In this document: in pieces, positions 31,339 to 41,885 of the stretch
How positions within the stretch are numbered: the first letter of the stretch is position 1
Layout: the number at the start of each line of letters is the position of its first letter
Origin: Cordilura impudica
Lineage: Eukaryota; Arthropoda; Insecta; Diptera; Scathophagidae
Reading direction: 5' to 3'
DNA length: 64,000 nucleotides
NCBI GenBank assembly: GCA_963682025.1
Contig: OY821519.1
Coordinates: 70,870,025 to 70,934,024, forward strand
Notes under the pieces: generated by a model
What the model saw: the letters and a program-made list of their open reading frames with translations, nothing else
Told to the model about the DNA's origin: nothing
Database searches by the model: none
Translations under genes and position numbers: made by a program

Positions 31339-33384
31339 ATGCCATTCCATTCAACATTTTGCTGTAATCCTTTTAAAAAATCCGGTCACACTGGGTGCAA
31401 TAAAAGTTTAAGACAAGTCCAAGAATGGATGCTACAGTATACTAAGGATAAAAACATTACGATCTCAAATAAAATTTGTGGGACATGTAGAATAAAATTT
31501 TCGCATCTGAAGAAATCTAATTTGGAAGAAGGTTCAGACATAAACGAAAATGTAGATACTTTCGATGACATTGCGTGAGGCACGGAAGAAGATGACATTG
31601 CGTCAGGCACGGAAGAAGTTGCTATTTCAAAATTAAACCAATCTTTACCGTATCTGGAACAATCTCCGATAAAAAAGAAGAAGTTACATCAAAAACGGTA
31701 CAGAGATGGAAAATTCAGGAAAATAAGTGATTCGATTCAAGACAAAATTTTCCACGGTTCAGCACAATCAACTTCGCATATGTGCCCACAATCCGAAATA
31801 ATAGAACAATTAAAAGAAAAGTTTAAAACATTAACAAAAAATAGCGAGAAAATCCAACTGCTAACAATTTTACCAAAAAGCTGGGCAATACATAAAATTG
31901 AGGAAGAATTCCTGGTTACAAACTATATCGCGCGAAAAGTTAAGCATTTGGTTGAAACAAAGGGTGTGATGAGTACGCCTAACCCAAAACTGTGAAGTCC
32001 AATTTCACCAGTGACAAGCAATTTAGTAAAATCCTTTTATGAATCCGATGACGTCAGCAGGTGTATGCCCGGACAGAAAGATTGCGTGTCTTTTTTTGAA
32101 AATGGTACAAAAGTCAGGAAAAATAAAAGACTTTTGCTTGGAAACTTAAGGGAAATGTACGCCTTATTCAAGGAACGACATGATGGAATAAAAATAGGTA
32201 TTTCCAAATTTTGCCAACTTCGTCCGAGGAATATAATTCTAGCAAATGCGAGTGGATCTCATAACGTGTGTGTTTGTACAAAGCATCAAAATGTGAAGCT
32301 GATGATTGATGCCATAAATTTAAAAAAATTAACTGCTGGTGTTCCGAATTATCAGCTTGAATGTTACAAAGATTGTTTGAAACAAATGACATGCATTCCA
32401 TCTTCTTCAAAGTGTCACCTACGTAAATGTAACAAGTGTCCAGGAATTGAAAATTTAAAAGCAAAACTAAATCAATTACTAGAGCAAAATGATATTGATG
32501 AAATAACATATAAACAATGGGTAAGTGTAGATAGGGATAATTTGGAGACCATTATTGGCCAAGCCGACGTTTTTGTGGATTCCCTATGTGAAAAACTTGA
32601 AATTCTATTACCTCATTCATTTATTGCAAAACAGCAGGCAGCATATCTGAGCGAAAGAAAATCAAATTTGGAAGAAAATGAGTATATAGCAGTTTGCGAT
32701 TTTTCAGAAAATGCTTCTTTTACTATTCAGGATGCAGTCCAGGGATTTCACTGGAACAACTCTCAGGCCACTTTATACCCAATTGCTATTTATTTTAAAT
32801 CAGATGGAAAAACACAACATACAAACTTCATAATAATATCTGATTGTCTTGTACACGATTCTGTAGCTGTTCACCTGTTCCATCGCCACCTGAATGTATT
32901 TTTGAGAAAAAAGTTTAAAACAACCCCGAAGAAAATCACGTATTTTTCAGACGGTAGTGCTGCCCAGTTTAAAAATAAAAAGAACTTTATCAATTTATGT
33001 TATCATATGGAAGATTTTGGATGTAATGCTGAGTGGCATTTTTTTGCAACAAGCCATAGAAAAGGCCCAAGTGACGGTCTTGGAGGTACCGTAAAGAGAG
33101 AGGCACGTCGAGCTAGTTTACAGCGTCCATTACAAGGTCAAATAACTACTCCAAAACAATTATATGAATGGTGCCTGCAAAATCTTTTGAACTGTAATTT
33201 CGAGTTTTTAACTCTAGAAGACCACGAAGAAGAAGCACGGTTCCTTCAAATTCGTTTTAAAGATTTGCGTACTATTCCTGGAACTCAAAAGCTGCATTCT
33301 ATTGAACCTGTAGATAAAAAAAAAATTAAAGTCAAGCGATACGCGGCAGATGCAGATTTTTTAATTGAAATCCTTCAGAAATAA
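31339..33384 (+). pseudogene. Transposase of the long-TIR element, two in-frame TGA codons
   Basis: One frame of 682 codons from ATG (MPFHSTFCC) to TAA, broken only by TGA at 31576 and 31993. The N-terminus has a Cys/His cluster (C8, C9, H17, C20, C47, C50) that could bind zinc and DNA. A second cluster lies at residues 311-367 (VCVCTKHQN, CHLRKCNKC). The C-terminal half has blocks typical of a DDE-type nuclease: AVCDFSENA (Asp 454), YFSDGSAAQFKNKK (Asp 538) and AEWHFFATSHRKGPSDGLGG (Glu 565 and Asp 579 as candidates for the third acidic residue). I recall similar uncharacterised multi-copy proteins from other invertebrates, but the superfamily is not known to me. The first TGA lies in a 27-base tandem duplication whose other copy reads TCA, so it is a recent point change. 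Confidence 0.75.
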
Positions 33385-33484
33385 ATAAATATGCTGTAAT
33401 AAAGTGTTTAATAATGATAATACATTATGTTGTACTTTTTATTAAAGGTTTAGCAATGGAGAAAAAGAGTTTAAGCAAAGAAAA

Positions 33485-34771
33485 GTCGAAAAAGTTCCGT
33501 TACATTTGATTTGTCCTTCTTTTTGTAATTTGTCACCTTTTTGTATTTTGGTACATTTCATGAAATACATAAACCTTCGCCTGCTTTTTTCTTAATAACT
33601 CATGTTGTAATAAAGACTCCACATTGAAATTTGACAGACTTGTACAAAACATAATAAGAATAAACATATATTTTTTTGAAATTTTTAAAAATATTGATTT
33701 TCGAGAAATATCCTTTGGAAATTTTAGTCCTTTTTTATTTACATTATCCTTGATCGAAAATTTGAAAATAATTTTTTTTTTGGAATGGCGCATGTTTTAG
33801 TCTGTAAAATGAGCCCTTGATTAATAACGTGCAATGAATACTTTTCGAGATATTAAAAATTGTGTTAAGGCATCTGAGTGCATTTTTATTGATTTTTGCC
33901 AACTTGGAATGGCCATAATTCTGAAAGTTCGAAGGCTATATGTCTGAAAGTTGGCAAATATTATTGTGCCGATCCATAGATCATGTGTACAAAATCTTAT
34001 CAAATTTGGAGGTGATGAGGTCACAAATGTTAATATTTTCGGTTGATTTCATATGTTTTTACCCAAAGAGTACATTTACAGAATATTTCACAAAAATCCA
34101 ATTTTTCTCGAAATCCGCAAAAATAAAATCCTTGACAAAAAAAATTGTGGCAGGGGATTTACTTTAAAATTCACACAGTTAATCTGCAACATGTATTTAA
34201 TAAAACCTTAGAGTGATAGATTCATTTTTTTAAATTTTGTTTAAGAAAATTTTTTCAAACTTGAAAAAGGAGTTTTAAAAATTTTATCAAAAAAATTTCC
34301 AATTTTCGGTCTCAATGCGCAATAGGTTAACAACGTGGTAATAAAACAATACTTCATATTTGAGTGCTTACAAGTATAGAGACCAAAAAAGAATGATGGC
34401 TTTAATCAATTTCTCAAAGTAGAAAAAAATGCCATCAAATTTCATGACCTAGTTTTTTTTCTCACAAAAGTGGTCTGGGGCATTTGCTATTTCTTGGCGA
34501 GGTTTTATTCGATTTTTAAGTTTTATAGCCTCTTGAAGGGATAATTTAATACTGATTCTGAATTGTATAACAGCTTGTCGGAAAAATTAAACAATAGAAC
34601 GAAATTTTCGTAAAATCGGAAAAAAAAAGTCATATTTTCCCCATATAAACACACTTGAAATTTTCAATCGCTTTGCGCCACAACTAAACGTTTTTTGATT
34701 GGCCCAAAACTTTGTATTTCTAGGGGGTGAGACCGACAGTTTGAACACTTCTTTTATTAAGGGCCACGCTA
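33485..34771 (-). repeat. Right TIR of the long-TIR transposon, uninterrupted
   Basis: About 1.28 kb, begins just downstream of the transposase at AAGTCGAAAAAGTTCCGTT and ends GGGCCACGCTA. It shows what the left arm looked like before the fold-back insertion. Confidence 0.85.
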
Positions 34772-35256
34772 GTGTCAATGTAAACCTTGGAATGAAACTA
34801 TAGGCCGCAATTATCAATATATTTTGATGATATTTAGCATATAAGCTTCTATCGGCCATAGAAAGAACACTATTGAAATTGGTGAAAATGATGTTCAGAC
34901 CTAGTGCGCATACAAAGGGCTACTATGAGATTAATTTCAATTGCCATAATATACAAATTATCATATAGATCTGGGTCAAATTGGGTTTGTGTATGTTTAT
35001 TACTATAGGATAATTCTTAGTCATAGCCGCCATATGAAACTGATTCCCGAACTTCCATTTTCCTACCTAGTCCCCATATAAATATAGCAAGCGATATAAA
35101 CTTTTTCTTATTCCAAGGCAAAAAATTAATAACAATGCAACTAAAATTTGGCTTATGCTTATTTTCTATAGTTGGACCTAAGAGATAGAGTCTCTAAACG
35201 CTTGGTATAGAGTAACGTATAGTCGGCCTGGACTGACTATAATTTTCTTACTTGTT
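34772..35256 (+). mobile_element. DINE-like copy B, right part
   Basis: Resumes GTGTCAATGTAAACCTTGG and ends CTTACTTGTT. The 3' hairpin has decayed (GTCGGCCTGGACTGAC). Confidence 0.82.
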
Positions 35257-35850
35257 TGCTTTCGGATATGAAAAAGTTTATATCAGATGATATATTTATA
35301 TGAGGAGTAGGTCGATAATGGACCGATCCTGACCATATTTAGTAAAGTCACTTATTTTTTGCAAAAAAAATATATAAACCAAATTTGAGGAAAATCTGTG
35401 TAATATTTTTGTTTTTTAATAGATTTAAGAGAAGATCAATCAGCTTCAAATAGGGGTTATGACTAAGAATTGCACTATGGGGTTTATTTTTGGACTACTG
35501 ATAAATGGATGTAATAAACATACACAAACCCAATTTGACCGATGCCTATCTGATAACTTGGATATTTTCGCAATTTTAGTCGATCTCATAGGCGTGATTT
35601 GTATCTGGATAGGTCTGAATATGAACCGATTTTCACCAATTTCAATAGCGTTCATCCTATGATAAATAGAAGCTTACATACTAAATTTCATCAAAATATA
35701 TTCGTACGGACGGATGGACGTACGGACATACCGACATCGCTAAATCGACTCAGAAAGTGATTCTGAAAGTGATTCTGACTCGAAAGTGATTCTGGGTCGA
35801 TCGGTTAAATATTTTTGTAGTTACAAACATCAGCACAAAGTCATTATACC
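35257..35850 (-). mobile_element. DINE-like copy A, right part
   Basis: Continues the copy begun at 27472, through a short GGAC tract and a local duplication of AAAGTGATTCTG (35755-35795), to TCATTATACCCCGACC. Confidence 0.8.
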
Positions 35851-35898
35851 CCGACCAAATAAAAATCCTCAAATCAATTATAAAGCAGATATCTGTGG

Positions 35899-36300
35899 TC
35901 GCAAACATTAACCGCCTAAGTCGAAAATCATGCTTTTGAGAAAAATAACTTTTTATATAAATGTAATGGGGCTTCATTACGACTTAGATCAGAATGTTTT
36001 CATTAATAACTTTTTAATAAACAGTATTAGAGAAATGGGGATTTCACGTAAATATAAAGCGTTTTTAGTAGAACATGATAGCAAAGACAACCGAAATCGT
36101 CGAATACCATGCTTTCGAGAAAAATGACTAAATGTAATGGGGCTTCATTATGACTTAGGTCAGTATGTTTTCATTAATAACTTTTTATTAAACAGTGTTA
36201 GAGAAATGGGGATTTCACGTTAATATAAAGCATTTTTAGTAGAATATGAAAGCATACATAACTCAAATCGTTCTCAAGTCGACTTAGACGGTTATCGTAT
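35899..36300. mobile_element. Tandem-unit MITE, copy 2
   Basis: TTAACCGCCTAAGTCGA at the left recurs inverted as TCGACTTAGACGGTTA at the right (one change). The interior has about three partial units of some 120 bases containing ATGGGGCTTCATTACGACTT and GGGGATTTCACGTAAATATA. The copy at 17040-17340 ends the same way. Non-coding. Confidence 0.7.
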
Positions 36301-36613
36301 TTAAGATGTGCTAAAAGCGCTATTTAGGGCTTTTTTTCAAAAAACCCCTAAATGGAAAAAACGCATTTTGGGTCATTAAAAGGCGCTAATTCTAGCGTGA
36401 AAAGCGCTAAGTTGGCATCGCTGCTCCTGAAATGTACAGTACAGGACAATACTAAAGAGTTACATAGTTATACTAACTTCAATGTATTTCAATAAAATTA
36501 GAAAACTTTGTTAGATTTCAATTTTTATTTTACATTTATTACGATTATACACTAGTTTTACTAAAATAAATAAATAAGATAATATTATTCTTCATTTAAA
36601 ACAAAAATATTCC
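36301..36613. other. GCGCTA-rich stretch and AT-rich spacer
   Basis: AAGCGCTA or GGCGCTAA occurs three times within 36312-36412, with facing AAAGCGCTATTTAGGG and AACCCCTAAATGG; this suggests a small decayed inverted-repeat element. The remainder is AT-rich. Confidence 0.4.
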
Positions 36614-36619
36614 TCTATA

Positions 36620-36994
36620 CTAGCAGAATCCAGCCCTCGAAATTCGAGTGCAAATTCTGGGATATTTTATTTTTTCATTAAATAAAGACCCTAAAAGTAT
36701 GTAATCAATTATAACCAATTCACAAATCAACAAAAAAACAAACTCATTTTTATTACAAACACATTAACAAATTTAATAAACACACACATAACATTGTATA
36801 ATTTTATGTATGTGTTAGTAGCAACTTTAAATGCAATTTACTCAAAATAAAGGAAAAAAAGTAAAAATTTGTAAATCTGCAAATCGGCTAAAAAGAAATA
36901 CCTTTCAAATAATATATGTTTGGTCAAAATCAGAACAAAAAGGTAGAACAAAACATCGGTCACAAGAAATCGGCTAGCCCATTAATATTATAGA
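36620..36994 (-). mobile_element. Helitron family B copy inserted in another Helitron's 5' end
   Basis: CTAG (36620-36623) to TAGA (36991-36994); canonical ends in minus orientation. The insertion site is A/T, six bases inside the Helitron that starts at 36614. Confidence 0.85.
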
Positions 36995-36999
36995 TATAT

Positions 37000-37745
37000 A
37001 AAATTCATTTTCTGTTTGTTTGTTTGTTTGTTTGTTTGTTTGACCGCTATACAAATTTTTATTTTTCCACGGATTTCTCTGAAATTTGGTACGGATAATC
37101 TATGTACTCCAGGCAAGGTCACCATGTGATTCTTGCGGCCACGCCTAGTTTTAGGCCCACTTTTTATACAAAATTCATTTTCTGTTTTTTTTGTATATCT
37201 GTTTGCTATAAAAATTTGTATTTTTCAACGGATTTCTCTAACATATGGCACGCACGATCTCTGTACTCCGCGAAAGGTTACCATATGATGCTTACCGGCC
37301 ACACCCACTTTTACGCCCACTTTTTCTACACAGTTCATTTACTGTTTTTTGGTATATTTGTTCGCTATAAAAATTTTTATTTTTCAACGGATTTCTCTGA
37401 AATTTGGTATGCACAATCTCTGTACTCCACACAAGGTCGCCATATGCTTCTTATCGGCCACGCCTTATTTTGCGCCTACTTCTATGTATATGAAATTTAT
37501 TTTTTTTCTTTTATTTGTTTCTCTGTTTGACTGCTATACAAACTTTTATTTTTCAACGGCTTTCTCTGAAATGTGGTACACGTGATTTCTATACTCCAGC
37601 GAAGGTCGGTTTATATACCTTTCTGGCCACGCCTACCTTTACGCCCACTTTTTCATAAAACTCATTTTCTGTTTTTTGATACATTTGTTCGCTATACAAA
37701 TTTGTATTTTTTAACGGATTTCTGTGAAATTTGGTACACACGGGA
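37000..37745 (+). repeat. Tandem array, ~160-base unit
   Basis: Four to five units, each with TTTTTCAACGGATTTCTCTG, AATTTGGTA, CTCTGTACTCC, AAGGTC and GGCCACGCC. The ACTCC landmarks fall near 37103, 37264, 37424 and 37594. Confidence 0.8.
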
Positions 37746-37989
37746 ATAACTTCACGATGACCAAATTTCCCAAATTGAAAAAAAGATCCCCAAAAGAAAT
37801 GAACAAATTCCCCATTTTTTTAAAAAACGAAATTAAAAATTTAACTTACTCCCCAAATTATTTCTTAATTTTTTCATATTTTTATTTAATGAATTTTGTT
37901 AAATATTTATTTAAGTGAAAATTTGCATACTGATCTCAATTTCTGTCCTGCAATATACGCATTTAAAATCTGCATTCTTTTTAATAGCA

Positions 37990-38320
37990 TCATTTCGGTG
38001 CGCAGAAACGGGGCGCGGACGCGGATGCGACGCGACGAGCTCGCGGAACACAGCATAGCTAAAATATCGGAATGATCTGAAAATATATTTTGGCGATTAA
38101 AATAAGTTGTCGACAACTGCGCGGCAGCACGGGTGTGGCTACCGAACGCGCGGAAGCGGCTCGCGGAACAGAGCTTTGCTAAAATATCGGAATGATTTTA
38201 AAAATACAATTTGGTAATTAAAATAAGTTGACAACAACTGCGTGGCAGCACGGGTGTGGCTGCCAAACGCGCGGATGCGGACTCGACTCGCTCACGGAAC
38301 ACAGCTCAGTGAAAAGTCTT
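37990..38320. repeat. GC-rich ~125-base tandem repeat
   Basis: Three units with CTCGCGGAACACAGC (38040, 38160, 38294), AAAATATCGGAATGAT, AAATAAGTTG, CAACTGCGCGGCAGCACGGG and GTGTGGCT. CpG-rich sequence such as GGGGCGCGGACGCGGATGCG stands out sharply from the AT-rich surroundings. Confidence 0.75.
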
Positions 38321-38900
38321 ATGATAAATTTTATCTACGTATGTGCAATAATTACCTGTTGATAAAAATAGGCCAAACATATACTATAAGCAGTTGCTTA
38401 AAACAACCTTGCGGCACAATTTTAAACGTCGCATTCATTTTCCATTTTTGAAACTTCTATAAATTTGACGTCTCTGCTTAATGGTGATCATTCGTTGAAT
38501 GAAGTAATTCAATTCTTAAAACTTCTGATTCCTTTAATTTGCAAACGATTCCGTTATATTTGATGTTTATAAAATAAATAAACTTAAAAAAAAAACTTCA
38601 AACGATTTCGCAGCTTATTTTTAAAGTATTTTTGCTGTAGCGTTTTTAAAAAACTTCTATATTAAAAAAACAAAAAAATTTAAATTGAAATAAAAAATGA
38701 ATTTACTCCCCAAAAAACGTAAGCGTTGGGGAATTTTTTTCATCACGAACAAATTCTCCAATCTCATAGAAATTTTTGGGGAGAAAGTTAAGTTTTTTGA
38801 GGAATTTGTTTATTGGGCACTAAGTACTTGGCGCCTGAACCATTTTTCAAGTCAAAGGCCTTTGGATCCCGGGCAAGACCGGGTAAAAACAGCTAGTGAA

Positions 38901-39267
38901 TCTATAATATTAATAGGCTAGGCGATTTCTTGTGACCGATGTTTTGTTCTACCGTTTTATCCCGATTTTGACCAAACATATATTATTTGAAAGGCATTCC
39001 TTTTTAGCCGTTTTGCAGATTTACAGATTGTTAAATTTTTTCCTTTATTTTGAGTAAATTGCATTTGAAATTGCTACTAACACATACATAAAATTATACA
39101 TATGCTATGTGTGTTTTATTAAATTTGTTAATGTGTTTGTTAATGAGTTTGTTATCTTCATTCACAATAATAATAAACCATAAAAGTGTTGGTTTGTGAA
39201 TTGGCTAATTTGAAAAATAAAGCTGCCTAGAAATTGCACTCGAATTTCGAGCGCTGGAATCTGCTAG
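38901..39267 (+). mobile_element. Helitron family B copy, complete
   Basis: TCTATAATATTAATAGGC after an A, to CGCTGGAATCTGCTAG before a T. It lies only four bases (TGAA) downstream of the preceding Helitron's CTAG. Confidence 0.87.
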
Positions 39268-39299
39268 TAATTAGAAATGTTCACGCGACAAAACTAAAG

Positions 39300-40085
39300 C
39301 ACGAACTCAATATTCCAAATAGCAATTTTATTTTCTCTAATACTTAATTGCGTATCCTCTATTTTTTTAAAACTGCTGCACATCTTCGTGGCATAGACTC
39401 AATTTAATTTGATAAAACTTCGCCAGAAATGCCTTTCCATGCTATTTCAGCTTGTTGGGAAAGGTCGTACTAATTTTTCCATATGTCTTGATTTATTTTA
39501 TGATCTACAGTTTCCCATAGACTCTCTATGGGGTTGAGAATAGGTGATTGTGTTGGCCACTTAAGGACATTGATGTTATTCCTTCTCTGCGTGTGGTAGC
39601 ATAACATTTGGTAGGAAGTCTTGATATATAAAACGATCAATTTTTCCGTCTTATAAATTGCAACGATTCCATTAGCCGAAAAGCATCCACAAACCATTAC
39701 GTTCCCTCCTTCGTGCTTCACGGTGCCTTTAGTATACCGTGGATTAAGACGTTGACCTCTTGGTCTACGCACTGGCTTCAAACTGTCTGAACCCTTTAAA
39801 TTGAACTTCGATTCGTCAGAGAAAAGTATCGTTTTCCATCGAGCAGTTGTCCAATTAACGTGTTCCTTTGGAAAATCGAGCCGGAACCGTCTATTCTTTT
39901 GGGAAATAAAGGGTGTTTTTGTGCTTCTGTATGTTGCTGAGCCACCTTCTACAGCTCGTCTTTGGATCGATCTGGACGTGATGTTTAATTGCAATTGATT
40001 TGCAATAGACGGTGCTGATATACAAGGATCTTTTTTCATAATCCGCGGTCGCCCACCTCCATGTATGGTATATATACAAATCCGT
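39300..40085 (-). pseudogene. Tc1-like transposase, catalytic block deleted
   Basis: The minus-strand frame (39470-40039) holds helix-turn-helix-like DPCISAPSIANQLQLNITSR, ISQKNRRFRLDFPKEHVNW, KTILFSDESKFNLKGSDS (first catalytic Asp), VRRPRGQRLNPRYTKGTVKH, GGNVMVCGCFSANGI, and then directly WPTQSPILNPIESLWETV (third catalytic Glu). The stretch that should carry the second Asp (Q-D-N-x-P-x-H) is replaced by LYIKTSYQMLCYHTQRRNN, an internal deletion or rearrangement. The order and GGG-VMVWGCF-like block place it in the Tc1 group (Minos/Bari relatives). Further N-terminal sequence continues in another frame to about 40085. No TIR pair could be confirmed. It is inactive. Confidence 0.82.
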
Positions 40086-40089
40086 CTAG

Positions 40090-41204
40090 AGGATTCAACA
40101 TTGATTTGTACGAAGGCAGTAGAAGTTTGAAAAATTTACTTTTTACAAATATTTTAAATTTCAAGGCGCCTCGTTTTTTTTATTTTTTTTTTTTATGGAG
40201 CCATCAAAAGTAAACGATCTTAGTGAATTTATGTACATGGAAAAAATCGATCACCATTATGTAATTCAATACTTTAATTTGAAAAGTCAAGTCCAACCAA
40301 TATTAAAGCCAAACTAGATTCTTTTCTGGGGGAGTCTGCTCCTTCCATTACGACTATAAAATATTGGGTGACAGAGTTAAACGAGCTGTCCAGACGAACA
40401 TCGTAGTGGTCGGTCGATTGACGCAAAATGGTATCGGATAATCGTTGGCTAAAGGTGCGTGGGCTAGCTGAAATGATAGGCATTTCAAAAAGTGCTATAC
40501 ATCGCATATTGACCGAAAATTTGGGTATGAGAAAGCTGTCCGCAAGATGGGTGCCGCTTTAGCTTATAGTTGAACAAAAAAAGCGCCGTGAAGATGTTCC
40601 AATAGACAAAGGAATACTAGAAACAGTAGACTGAAATGGGAGAATCATGTTCAAAGAAGGGGAAGATAATTCCATCTACAGCCTATATTATGGCCACTGA
40701 TTTTTGGGATGCACTTGGAAAAAATTTTATGGATTATCTTCAAAGAGGCAAAACCATCAAGGGTGAGTATTATGTTAACTGATGCCAGCGTTTAAGTGAT
40801 GGAATTAAGGAAAAAACCCCGCATTTGCAAAAAAAAAGAACTTATTGTTTCATCAAGACAACGCACCAGTTCTCACGTCCAATATTGCGATGGCCAAAAT
40901 ACATGAGTTAAATTTCAAATTATTTGCCACACATCTTATTTGCTAGATTTAGCTGCCTCGGATTATTTTCTAATGGAAAAATTGCTCGGTGATAAAAGAT
41001 TTGCAAACAATGAAGAGGTGAAGTCTGTGGTTGATGGCTATTTTAAAAATGCTAGACAGTTCTTACCATAAACATGGTATCGCAGCTATTGAATATCGCT
41101 GGGAAAAGTGTATCGAGCTAAAAGGAGATTATGTTGAGAAATAAAGAAAATTTTTCTTAATTTTTTTGTTTTTTTTTTTTTTTGTCAGGTCGGGTTGTAC
41201 TGGG
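40090..41204 (+). mobile_element. mariner element, decayed
   Basis: The right end, inverted, reads CAGTACAACCCGACCTGAC and matches the outer end of the 53.7-54.8 kb mariner. Inside lie MEPSKVNDLSEFM (from 40195), VRGLAEMIGISKSAIHRILT (helix-turn-helix), GMRKLSARWVP, KKRRED, CFIKTTHQF in the second catalytic block, and KICKQ..EV and GDYVEK-like codons near the end. Numerous stops and shifts. The left terminus is poor. Confidence 0.78.
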
Positions 41205-41774
41205 ATCGCACTGTATGTGATAGTTAGTATAACATATACTTAGTAACCTCACGAATTATGGTCATGTTCGGAATTTTTTTTAGATTTATTCCCCATGTTA
41301 TAATCATATCCAATGAACTTTTCTATACATCCTGACAACAAATACATGAAAATCTCTCTAAAATTATACCTTTTACTGGGCTCAACCAGATTACTTTTGC
41401 TCTAAACCTTTTTTAGACCAGAACTCTTTTCCGAAATTCATGATGTACTCTACAAATTTTGCTTTTGTTTTCGTTATACGAAATTTCACATCATTGTATT
41501 CTAATCCATTCCTTTCCAATAACAATGTCTGCATACTTATAACACCATACAAAATAAAGGAAATCAAACTTATCCCTTCCATCAATTTGTGATAAATCTC
41601 TCTTATCAAGTTAAAAGCTAAGTACGAAAAAAACCACAGATTTCCCGAGTATATTGTTGTATACTGAGGAATTCCGCTTCGGTTTTTTTTTTTTGCAATA
41701 TTTAAATTATGCAGTATTTAAATTTACAGTTTCATTCATGCAACTTGACTGACTGACTGATTGACTGTACTTAC
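41205..41774. other. Lipocalin intron flank, nothing recognised
   Basis: No repeat family of this window matches. GACTGACTGACTGATTGACTG at 41747-41767 is a short tandem tract ending eight bases before exon 2. Confidence 0.45.
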
Positions 41775-41885
41775 TTGATCTGTGACATCGTTTAAATTTA
41801 TCATAACGCAGCTATCATAACGATAAATGCCTGGTACATCTTGTGTGTGCATTATTATTTCATTACCATACCAGTTACCAGTTAT
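41775..41885 (-). CDS. Lipocalin exon 2 (GxW motif)
   Basis: A 111-base exon of 37 codons between an acceptor (tttacag) and a canonical donor (CAA/GTAAGTA). The peptide starts ITGNWYGNEIIMHTQ and ends DSCVMINLNDVTDQ. TGNWYG at residues 68-73 of the joined protein is the signature first lipocalin block (G-x-W) that closes one end of the barrel. The Cys in YDSCVM (residue 92) is placed to pair with the Cys of exon 1 or exon 3. The exon is too short to stand out as an open frame, but its phase fits both neighbours. It sits in unique-looking intron between a mariner on the left and a Tigger element on the right. Confidence 0.85.

Larger units (their letters stand above)
27701..34771 (+). mobile_element. 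Long-TIR DNA transposon of unassigned superfamily
   Basis: It is 7071 bases including a 1958-base later insertion. Left end TAGGATGGCCCTT; right end, inverted, TAGCGTGGCCCTT. GTGTCCAT (27693-27700) and GTGTCAAT (34772-34779) are an 8-bp target duplication with one change. The inverted repeats are about 1.28 kb each (27701-28386 plus 30345-30930 on the left; 33485-34771 on the right). A single gene of about 2 kb occupies the centre. Eight-base duplications occur in hAT, P, MULE, Merlin and Zisupton elements; the very long TIRs recall Foldback/MULE types. I cannot assign it. Confidence 0.82.
36614..38896 (+). mobile_element. Helitron family E with two tandem arrays, split at its 5' tip
   Basis: TCTATA at 36614-36619 is continued at 36995 by TATATAAAATTCATTTTCTG once the family B Helitron between is removed. 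The 3' end reads CCCGGGCAAGACCGGG (stem CCCGG/CCGGG), then TAAAAACAGCTAG followed by T. The interior has a ~160-base array (37000-37745) and a GC-rich array (37990-38320). No helicase or Rep frame, so it is non-autonomous. Confidence 0.75.
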
